Program-made: the position numbers and the translations under genes
Origin: Paenibacillus tarimensis
GTDB taxonomy: Bacteria; Bacillota; Bacilli; Paenibacillales; Paenibacillaceae
Direction of reading: 5' to 3'
NCBI RefSeq assembly: GCF_021532315.1
Contig: NZ_JAKGAO010000004.1
Coordinates: forward strand, 594,291 to 658,290
DNA: 64,000 nucleotides
The notes under the pieces: model-generated
Seen by the model: the letters and a program-made list of their open reading frames with translations, nothing else
The model's database searches: none
Told to the model about the DNA's origin: nothing
Part shown: piece after piece, positions 15,410 to 22,096 of the stretch
Layout: every line of letters begins with the position of its first letter
How positions within the stretch are numbered: position 1 is the stretch's first letter

Positions 15410-18094
15410 TTACTCTGTCCGACTGGTCTTTATACGTCTTAAACCGGCTGTGCTGAATCGGTTGAACAACCAGATGAAGATCAGCAGCCCGATGATGAGA
15501 CCGGTCACTTTCAGATAAGGGAACGAGAAATCCACCCCCATCCACGCCAGACGCATCAGCATTTCCGAACCGAGCCTTCCGACTATAACACCGCTAATCA
15601 ACCCGACGACCCCAATCAGACAACCCTCTACGATAAAAATCTGTCTCAGCGACTTTTGACTTACCCCCATCTGCCATAACATAACCATATGGGGAACCCG
15701 CTCCTGTACAGACCGGATTTGAATCACATACATGCCGAGCAAGGCCATTAGCATCATGAATGACATAATATAAGAGAACAGCGTGAATTCAGCTTTAACG
15801 ATCATCGTAATGATTGCCTGGTCCTCGCCTGGTGTACTCACCGTAACACCAGCTGTTTTGGTGAAATGGTATTTCAGTGTCTTGATGGGATCTGCCGCCG
15901 GCACACCTGTATCAGTCAACTGTAACAGCGCATAGCCTTTGGGGTCCCCAGGCCACTTATAAGCGCCGTTAGTACTATATTTATTGTAGAGTTCGTCAGT
16001 CACTATAAATACGCTGCCATAGAAACGGTTATCATCACCAATGGCGAACGTTCCCGCTATCGTGACCATTTCCTCTCCAATCAGGTGCTTCTCTTTGCCT
16101 CCGCCTTTCAGTAAACGAAGTGGAACCTGGTCGCCTGCTTGATACGTGCCCTTCAATGTATCACTTACGAGAATAACAGATGCTTGATCGCTCAAGGCCT
16201 GATATACTTCTGCATCGCTCTGAAATTGCGGCGCACGGGAGGTGAGCGGCAGTTCATAACCTTCCCCTAGCCACTTTCCCCACACCACTTGCGAAAATGC
16301 CCATATGTTATCATTTGTAGGAGGGGTTACTTCGTTAAGAGCAAGTGCATTGTCTGAGGATGAAACGAATATTCGGTAGGTATCCATGTAAGCGGCACCT
16401 TGAACGATTTCTTGCACTTCACTCATACTTTCCGTGATCTTATTTTTCTCCCGCTCATCGGCATAAGACATATAGGCGCCGGCAGTCATAAAAGAATCTC
16501 TCTTGTTAACAGCGGCGTAATCTTCGACATTGGAAGCGAAGCTTATCATCACAATCAGACAGCAGGATAATACCGTAAACAATAACACGATGCCAAAAGA
16601 ACGACTAAACCGCATGTGCGGATACTGCGTGCCTAACGTAACAGCCAAACGATCCAGCCACCGGTGCGGCAACAAGGAGGATGCCCGTTTCATCCAGGGT
16701 ACAAAGAGAAACATCAGATAAGCTGTTGCAATAATTCCGACAAGCCAGCTTATAATCGAACCGAATACTTTAGCATCAAGCCTAGTGACATCTGTAACCT
16801 TCTCTGTGGCGAAATAATTGAAATAAATGAAGGCCACGATGACAAGGAGAGAACCTAAGATTTTAAGAACACGCTTTCGAGCCGGATTAACACGATTATC
16901 CTCTTTGCCCATGAGATGCAGAATGGACGTGCGCTTAATGAAACGCCCGACAAAACAAGCGAGTAGTAAGAAAACGATAAACATAGTGAGCGCAATCCAG
17001 ATTGTTGCCGTCACATCTACGTGGGGTTGGATTGGATAAGCGTAAGCGGCATACTTCTCCAGTAATTGTTCGATATAAAATAAATTCACGGACAACAGTC
17101 CGAAACCGAGCACATTCCCGAGGACGACGCCCGAGATGGTAACGACCGCACACAATAACGCACACTCACTCACGTAGATGACAAAGCACTTGCGGCTGCT
17201 GAGTCCAAGCGACCGGAGTACGCCAAGATAAAATTTACGCCTTTCTTTCAGAATATTAAATAACTGCGCTAACAGCAGGATTCCAGCGAACAACGAAACA
17301 GCGACAAAGAACAAAAATGGAGGCGTGAAAATACTCTGCACCATCGACATATGGGACAGCGCTTCTTTTTTGATTGGTTTCTCAATGAGATCCGTAAAGA
17401 AAGAAGTGCCGGGTAATGAAGAATACATCTTGTCCGTCGCCAGTAACATACTGTGCGCGCTTGCTTCTGGAACGCCGAATATCTGATGCGCAAGCTTATC
17501 CGAGATAATAACGGTCCCTTGTGCCCTTATGGTTCCGCGGAAACCTGTTAATCCGCGTTCCTCTGCTACATCACGAATCATGACAGGAACTTCTTGCCCG
17601 GCAAACGAGATAACCATCGTATCACCGGCACTGAGACCCAGCCGCTGTGCTAACGGGACTGATACAATCGCTTCTTCTGATGTCAGGGGATCCGCAGACC
17701 ACAGCGGCTGCTTAGGTTCTATTTCCCGGGCATTCTGAAAATCAAATCCCAACGCAATGATGTTGCCTTCCCTCGCTTCAGCATCACTCCCACTGTGCAC
17801 AGAAACCACCTGAGACATGTAGGGAAGACTGGCAATATTACGGGTTTGAAGTCTGGTCTTAACCTTCTTAATCTGAGCCTCGGTGAGCTCTAGTCCGTTA
17901 CGCGGATAAATCTCTGTACCAATCACACCAAAGTGCTTCTCTTCCCATAGCGATTTACTATAGGTAATGGATGAAATGACAAAATAACAAGAGAAAATCA
18001 AAATGACGCCGATTGACCCAATGCATACGGTGAGCAGCGTCTGCCGTAACTGAGCAGAGAAATTCTTGGCTCCCATTTTCCAAAAAATGCCCAT
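15410..18094 (-). CDS. FtsX-like ABC permease, 894 residues
   Basis: Large MacB/FtsX-type permease. An N-terminal membrane anchor (about 20-42) is followed by an extracytoplasmic domain to about 255, a first three-segment FtsX block (about 260-400), a further segment pair around 420-490, a second large outer domain, and a C-terminal FtsX block (about 770-885). Two FtsX blocks in one chain mean a single polypeptide can form the whole membrane unit. A truncated, nearly identical copy of its 5' end lies at 10183-10919. The partner ATPase follows. Substrate unknown; peptide or lipid export and antibiotic defence are typical roles for the family. Confidence 0.9.
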   Translation of the reverse strand: MGIFWKMGAKNFSAQLRQTLLTVCIGSIGVILIFSCYFVISSITYSKSLWEEKHFGVIGTEIYPRNGLELTEAQIKKVKTRLQTRNIASLPYMSQVVSVHSGSDAEAREGNIIALGFDFQNAREIEPKQPLWSADPLTSEEAIVSVPLAQRLGLSAGDTMVISFAGQEVPVMIRDVAEERGLTGFRGTIRAQGTVIISDKLAHQIFGVPEASAHSMLLATDKMYSSLPGTSFFTDLIEKPIKKEALSHMSMVQSIFTPPFLFFVAVSLFAGILLLAQLFNILKERRKFYLGVLRSLGLSSRKCFVIYVSECALLCAVVTISGVVLGNVLGFGLLSVNLFYIEQLLEKYAAYAYPIQPHVDVTATIWIALTMFIVFLLLACFVGRFIKRTSILHLMGKEDNRVNPARKRVLKILGSLLVIVAFIYFNYFATEKVTDVTRLDAKVFGSIISWLVGIIATAYLMFLFVPWMKRASSLLPHRWLDRLAVTLGTQYPHMRFSRSFGIVLLFTVLSCCLIVMISFASNVEDYAAVNKRDSFMTAGAYMSYADEREKNKITESMSEVQEIVQGAAYMDTYRIFVSSSDNALALNEVTPPTNDNIWAFSQVVWGKWLGEGYELPLTSRAPQFQSDAEVYQALSDQASVILVSDTLKGTYQAGDQVPLRLLKGGGKEKHLIGEEMVTIAGTFAIGDDNRFYGSVFIVTDELYNKYSTNGAYKWPGDPKGYALLQLTDTGVPAADPIKTLKYHFTKTAGVTVSTPGEDQAIITMIVKAEFTLFSYIMSFMMLMALLGMYVIQIRSVQERVPHMVMLWQMGVSQKSLRQIFIVEGCLIGVVGLISGVIVGRLGSEMLMRLAWMGVDFSFPYLKVTGLIIGLLIFIWLFNRFSTAGLRRIKTSRTE

Positions 18095-18240
18095 CGTTTC
18101 ACCACTTTCTCACACGGACGCCTAATAATCTTCGTCCCCAAATACGAAAACAACTAGTAAATCTAACTACTCAATCAGCCAAGCTAATTCTAGCACAAGT
18201 AGTATAATATGGAAATAAAAAGAAGGTTCAGCCCGACTCC
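18095..18240 (-). promoter_or_regulatory. Promoter region of the permease/ATPase operon
   Basis: Between the LacI-type gene and the permease start. On the minus strand a TATACT box near 18205 is a candidate -10 element, but the matching -35 region is poor. The same region is preserved in the duplicate at 10920-11060, with most changes between the TATACT box and the gene. A GTGGTGA ribosome-binding site precedes the ATG. Confidence 0.4.
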
Positions 18241-18263
18241 TTTGGAGTGTCCCTTCTCTGTTC

Positions 18264-19247
18264 TCAAGTAGAACTACGTATAATCAGTGAACTCTTGTAG
18301 GTTTTGGCTATAGGAGCAGATTGCATCCCCTTCAATCGCCGGGTAAGGCATTCCGTAACATCCCGGACCATTTCGGGAATACAATTGGTTAACGTGGTTA
18401 ATTCCGGTGTTGTCATCAATCCCACAGGATGGTTATCAAACCCGATGACGGACAGTTCTTGAGGCACAGATATCCCCCACTGCTCTGCTGCTTTCAATAA
18501 ACCAGTCGCTACAAAGTCACTTCCCGTTATTATTCCATCTGGCCATTGGTCAGAAGTAAATAATTGTTCCCCCAAGGCATAACCATCCTCCATCGTCACC
18601 AGGCCCGTATAACATTGTGATTTGGTACACGGAAGACCGAACTGCTCGTGAGCCAGTTGAAATCCGTTCCATCTCTTCTCTTGCAAGGGTGTCAGGTGAT
18701 CCATACAGAAAACCAGATTACGGCGTCCCTTGGACAGCAAATATGCTGTCGCCTGCAAGACCGCATCTTCTTCATCCAATCGAAAGGCATCGAGAAACTC
18801 TCCGTCCATCGCTACGTTGCATATGATCCCAACGTGAGAACCTATATATTCTTTAATCTCTCTCTCTGAGAAATGGGAATGAGCAATGATTACGGCATCC
18901 ATTTCCCGGCGTAACAATCGGGCATACACCTCACGTTCATACTCACGGGATAATTCGGTTTGATAGATGACAAGCTGGTACCCTATTGAGCCCAAAGCTC
19001 GGCTTAATGCACGAACAAGCTGACTGAAATAGGGATGCTCCACATCCGGGACAAGCACGCCGATATGATGGCTGACCTGCAGGCGCAGCTGAACCCCATA
19101 AGTGTTGCGGACATATCCCAGCTCCTTAATGGCTTCTAGTACTTTTTGTCTGCTTTCAGCTGATACATGCGGATGGTCGTTTAACACACGGGATACTGTC
19201 GACTTAGAGAGACCGCTTATGCGTGAAATATCAATTATGGTGGGCAA
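18264..19247 (-). CDS. LacI-family regulator, possibly NtdR-like
   Basis: LacI/GalR repressor of 327 residues. The N-terminal helix-turn-helix and hinge are clear (DISRISGLSKSTVSRVLNDH), followed by a periplasmic-binding-protein-like sensor with HIGVLVPDVEHPYFSQLV and LSVIGFDNHPVG. It is divergent from a NtdB-like phosphatase gene with 84 bases between, which is the arrangement expected for NtdR and its target operon in Bacillus. A 12-base palindrome lies between the two genes. LacI membership is certain; the NtdR-like role follows from the neighbour. Confidence 0.9.
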   Translation of the reverse strand: MPTIIDISRISGLSKSTVSRVLNDHPHVSAESRQKVLEAIKELGYVRNTYGVQLRLQVSHHIGVLVPDVEHPYFSQLVRALSRALGSIGYQLVIYQTELSREYEREVYARLLRREMDAVIIAHSHFSEREIKEYIGSHVGIICNVAMDGEFLDAFRLDEEDAVLQATAYLLSKGRRNLVFCMDHLTPLQEKRWNGFQLAHEQFGLPCTKSQCYTGLVTMEDGYALGEQLFTSDQWPDGIITGSDFVATGLLKAAEQWGISVPQELSVIGFDNHPVGLMTTPELTTLTNCIPEMVRDVTECLTRRLKGMQSAPIAKTYKSSLIIRSST

Positions 19248-19271
19248 GATAACACCTCATCTAATGAAGTA

Positions 19272-19302
19272 TTGACCTGGGAACGTTCCCTGCTGCTAAG
19301 AT
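19272..19302 (+). promoter_or_regulatory. Promoter with LacI-type operator
   Basis: Plus-strand -35 TTGACC (19272-19277) and an extended -10 TGCTAAGAT ending at 19302, with a 19-base spacer. The perfect palindrome GGGAACGTTCCC at 19279-19290 sits inside the spacer and has the central CG typical of LacI-family operators. Occupancy would block the phosphatase promoter and, given the short gap, probably also the regulator gene. Confidence 0.6.
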
Positions 19303-19331
19303 ACCGTTAACAAACTCTGGGAGGGTCACAC

Positions 19332-20159
19332 ATGAAGGTTGTCTATACCCCTGCTGTAACCGAATATCTGATATTTTTTGATTTTGACGAAACGTATTAC
19401 CCGCATGAATGTTTGCCTGACCAGCTTAACAAGGCGTACGAACTGGAGCATTACCTCCAGCAGCTTGCCAGAGATCATCATGTTAAGATCGCTTGGGTCA
19501 CCGGAAGCAGCGTTCAGCAAATACAAGCCAAGATGAAAATAGCCGGCATGACGCAGCTTCCCCATTATATAGCGAGCAATCTCGGTACTGAGATGTGGGA
19601 AGCCCGGCCTGACGGTCAACTGGTCACTATTCCTTCATGGGCCAAGATTATAAGGGAATCCGGATTCTCTCGAAGAGATGTAGAAGATTTAATTAGCGAG
19701 TTAAAATTAACCTATAACATTATCCTTCACGAACAGACTCAATTTGGTCAATCCGGATATAAAATGAACTACTATTATTATCCGGTATTAGCAGCCCGCA
19801 CCCAATATGATCTAAGTATCATCAGGCACCTGGCAGCCAATCAAGGCATCGGAATTAATATCAACAGCTGCAACCCCAAGGCGGGTGATCCGGAGAACGC
19901 CTATGATGTTGATTTTATCCCCGCAGGAACTGGAAAGAAAGCGGCTGTGCAATTCTTAGTCGATTATAATCAGGTGCCTCAGTCCAAAACATTGGCCTTT
20001 GGTGATAGTGGTAATGACATCGAGATGCTTCGGACGGTTGCCCATGGATATCTTCTCCAGAACGCAACGGCAGAGGCAAAGTCCTGCTACCACAACATTG
20101 CCACTTATCCTTACGCCGAGGGGATTTTGCATGTATGCAGAAATTTCTTTGGCAAGTAA
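19332..20159 (+). CDS. ntdB: HAD-family phosphatase, NtdB-like (kanosamine-6-phosphate phosphatase)
   Basis: Cof/sucrose-phosphatase-type HAD phosphatase of 275 residues. Motif I is FFDFDETYYPHE, motif II lies in AWVTGSS, and motifs III/IV in TGKKAAVQ and LAFGDSGNDIEML. The stretches NINSCNPKAGDPE, YDVDFIPAGTGK and GYLLQNATAEAK resemble my memory of Bacillus NtdB, which dephosphorylates kanosamine 6-phosphate. The partners NtdA (aminotransferase) and NtdC (dehydrogenase) are not present here, so either they are elsewhere or the enzyme has another sugar-phosphate substrate. A LacI-type regulator is divergent. Confidence 0.7.
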   Translation: MKVVYTPAVTEYLIFFDFDETYYPHECLPDQLNKAYELEHYLQQLARDHHVKIAWVTGSSVQQIQAKMKIAGMTQLPHYIASNLGTEMWEARPDGQLVTIPSWAKIIRESGFSRRDVEDLISELKLTYNIILHEQTQFGQSGYKMNYYYYPVLAARTQYDLSIIRHLAANQGIGININSCNPKAGDPENAYDVDFIPAGTGKKAAVQFLVDYNQVPQSKTLAFGDSGNDIEMLRTVAHGYLLQNATAEAKSCYHNIATYPYAEGILHVCRNFFGK

Positions 20160-20181
20160 TCCATAATATCTAATAAAATAA

Positions 20182-20269
20182 ATCCCGGCAAGTTAAGGTG
20201 AGACTCCAAAAGGCGCCCGATCATATAAGTCGGAACAGCCGTACCAGAATCTCTTCCTGTTGCCGGGAT
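20182..20269. repeat. Ten-base inverted repeat with a long loop
   Basis: ATCCCGGCAA at 20182-20191 pairs perfectly with TTGCCGGGAT at 20260-20269, separated by 68 bases, between the convergent phosphatase and DUF2812 genes. No T-run follows closely, so it is not an ordinary terminator. It may enclose a structured RNA or the ends of a lost small element. Confidence 0.4.
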
Positions 20270-20277
20270 ATCCTCTA

Positions 20278-20844
20278 CTATTCCTTCAACATTGAATACT
20301 TTCGATAAGCTTTATAGTAACTGCTGCCTAAGAAGCCGACCATAAGGGCGGGAAGCAGCCTCAAGAGGGCAAAAGGCGTTTCAAAGATAAATGCTTTCCA
20401 AAATAATGCACCTTCCATACTCCAAAGACCTTCAGTTTGATATATACCTGTATTTTTATAAAGCCCAAAAGAAAAAGTCAGTAAGACTATACCTGAACCA
20501 AATGAATAACTCATCAATCTTTTATAATAATTACTCATTGATTGGCGGTCCGAGAAGAGCTCATTTTGATCATCATCTTCTTTTTGCCAATATCGAATTC
20601 CAACAAGCCAAGAGCCAGATATATAGGTCCAGCCGAAGTCTTCATAAATTCCTTTGTAATCTTTGAACTTCCTCTTAGGCAAATAATCTTGATAATCCAG
20701 ACGCATTACATATCTCTTGTCGGTTCTTTCGAAGGTGTATATCCCTAGTCCGCTTATATTTGTACAACGATAGCCCTTTTGTAATTGCTCATTCAGCCAC
20801 TTCTCCTCTTTTTCTATATCAAAAAAAATCTTAAATTTCTTCAT
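20278..20844 (-). CDS. DUF2812 membrane protein
   Basis: Protein of 188 residues with an N-terminal DUF2812 domain (KKFKIFFDIEKEEKWLNEQL, then GLGIYTFER and WTYISGSWL) and two C-terminal membrane segments (about 112-130 and 148-175). It overlaps the end of the PadR regulator gene. PadR and DUF2812 genes are commonly paired in Firmicutes, the membrane protein being the presumed output of the regulator. I use the ATG at 20844, preceded by AAGGAAGTGA, rather than the GTG 9 bases earlier. Confidence 0.85.
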   Translation of the reverse strand: MKKFKIFFDIEKEEKWLNEQLQKGYRCTNISGLGIYTFERTDKRYVMRLDYQDYLPKRKFKDYKGIYEDFGWTYISGSWLVGIRYWQKEDDDQNELFSDRQSMSNYYKRLMSYSFGSGIVLLTFSFGLYKNTGIYQTEGLWSMEGALFWKAFIFETPFALLRLLPALMVGFLGSSYYKAYRKYSMLKE

Positions 20845-21148
20845 TCCATTCACTTCCTTCGTACAGGGATAAAATATGCGATAGCCTGCTTCGTTCCTTT
20901 TCCAATATGTTCCTTCCTTCCGCAGTTATCATATAGACTCTTCTCCGGCCTGACTCTCCGACAGGCTCAATCCAGCCATGCTTCTCCAAGTTTTCAACCG
21001 CACCGTATAATGTACCGGCGGCTAATATAACAGTACCGTTACTCATCTTCTCTATCTTTTGCATTACGGCATAGCCATGGAGCGGCTCACGCAAAGCTAA
21101 AAGAATATAATGCATAGTTTCTGACAATGGCAGCAGCTTATGCTTCAT
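20831..21148 (-). CDS. PadR-family transcriptional regulator
   Basis: Winged-helix PadR repressor of 105 residues. The motif 'LPLSETMHYILLALREPLHG' leads to YAVMQKIEKM and GTLYGAVENLEKHGWI, which are diagnostic. It is co-transcribed with the DUF2812 gene, with a short overlap. The upstream region holds a long inverted repeat likely to be its own operator. Confidence 0.92.
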   Translation of the reverse strand: MKHKLLPLSETMHYILLALREPLHGYAVMQKIEKMSNGTVILAAGTLYGAVENLEKHGWIEPVGESGRRRVYMITAEGRNILEKERSRLSHILSLYEGSEWNEEI

Positions 21149-21162
21149 ATACTCACCTCCAG

Positions 21163-21222
21163 CTATTCAGTTGAACTATACAGTTGAACTAAATAATACA
21201 ATAATACAGTTCAACTGAATAG
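21163..21222. promoter_or_regulatory. Probable PadR operator
   Basis: Perfect 15-base arms CTATTCAGTTGAACT (21163-21177) and AGTTCAACTGAATAG (21208-21222) flank an additional direct copy of CAGTTGAACT at 21181-21190. Three copies of one half-site immediately upstream of the padR start fit autoregulation. Confidence 0.7.
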
Positions 21223-21289
21223 TCAACGGGTTTATCGCTAAGTGGCATAGCCGCTTATTAGTCAGGGTGCTAAGACGTCAGTTGCCCAC

Positions 21290-21453
21290 AGCATTCCATT
21301 GGGAACGAACAGTACCCGAACGGATACCTCTCTTCCGTCAAAAGTAACCGAACGAGGAATAGTCGCGACCTACCTCCCTTTGTTAATATTCGTTTTGAGG
21401 TCAAGGAAGGACTCAATCAGAGAATGGAGCGGTTCAATCAGTACGCCGGTTAA
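21290..21453 (+). pseudogene. Decayed 3' gene fragment, copy 2 of an inverted pair
   Basis: Plus-strand frame ending at the TAA at 21453, encoding HSIGNEQYPNGYLSSVKSNR, then PPFVNIRFEVKEGLNQRMER and FNQYAG. It corresponds to the minus-strand fragment at 14185-14352. An in-frame stop lies just upstream, so only the end of the gene survives. Unknown family. Confidence 0.6.
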
Positions 21454-21534
21454 AACATCTCTTGGCGATTCAGCATCGCAGCTTTCTTATACATCAGTTA
21501 TAACTAAACCATTTGCGTGGAGAGGATGAATGAA

Positions 21535-22077
21535 ATGAGTCAAGCTGTATCCAATTTTGAAGCTGCAGGAGGCAACAATGTTCTGGCTTTTGTTGATTTG
21601 ACAATTCTGAACTGTAATCTTAAAGGCGTCTATCAGTATCAAGTAATCAAGGGACAAAACGGAGAGGACGAAAAGAAAACGAAAATTCTCGTCATGCCTA
21701 CCGATCCTGAAGCTCAGAGCATGACGCTGACGGAGCTGGTTACCGAGATTAATAAGATCATCGAGTCGTTTGGCGGTGGTCAAAAGGTTACCGAGGAGAG
21801 CATGAAGTCTACACTTGAATCGCTGGGTCTGAAAACGATCGCAGATATTCAAGTTCAAATCCGCCAACTCTTCGTTTACGTTGATTCTTCCAGCATTAAA
21901 GCTAATTCCAAGCCTTGTGAGTACGCCTTTAACTTTGTCATTTTAAATCCGGTTCAACCCGATGCAAGTTTGAAGATCTTTAATATCAAATCTCTCGGCA
22001 TAGCCGTCTATAACACTAACCGGGAGAAAATCATAGAACGAATGCAGCTTGAAGATATTAATCAGCTCTTAACTTAA
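21535..22077 (+). CDS. Unknown protein, first gene of the five-gene operon
   Basis: About 180 residues from the ATG at 21535, preceded by GGAGAGG. Earlier in-frame starts exist at 21517 and 21526. No signal peptide or membrane segment. The N-terminal third has a beta-rich pattern (NVLAFVDLTILNCNLKGVYQ), then a predicted helix (TLTELVTEINKIIESFGGG), a second strand pair (VQIRQLFVYVD) and a C-terminal strand-helix end. I do not recognise the family. It lies 19 bases before the DUF6603-like gene, so the two are surely co-transcribed. Confidence 0.75.
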   Translation: MSQAVSNFEAAGGNNVLAFVDLTILNCNLKGVYQYQVIKGQNGEDEKKTKILVMPTDPEAQSMTLTELVTEINKIIESFGGGQKVTEESMKSTLESLGLKTIADIQVQIRQLFVYVDSSSIKANSKPCEYAFNFVILNPVQPDASLKIFNIKSLGIAVYNTNREKIIERMQLEDINQLLT

Positions 22078-22096
22078 ACCAAGGAGCCGTCAAAAC

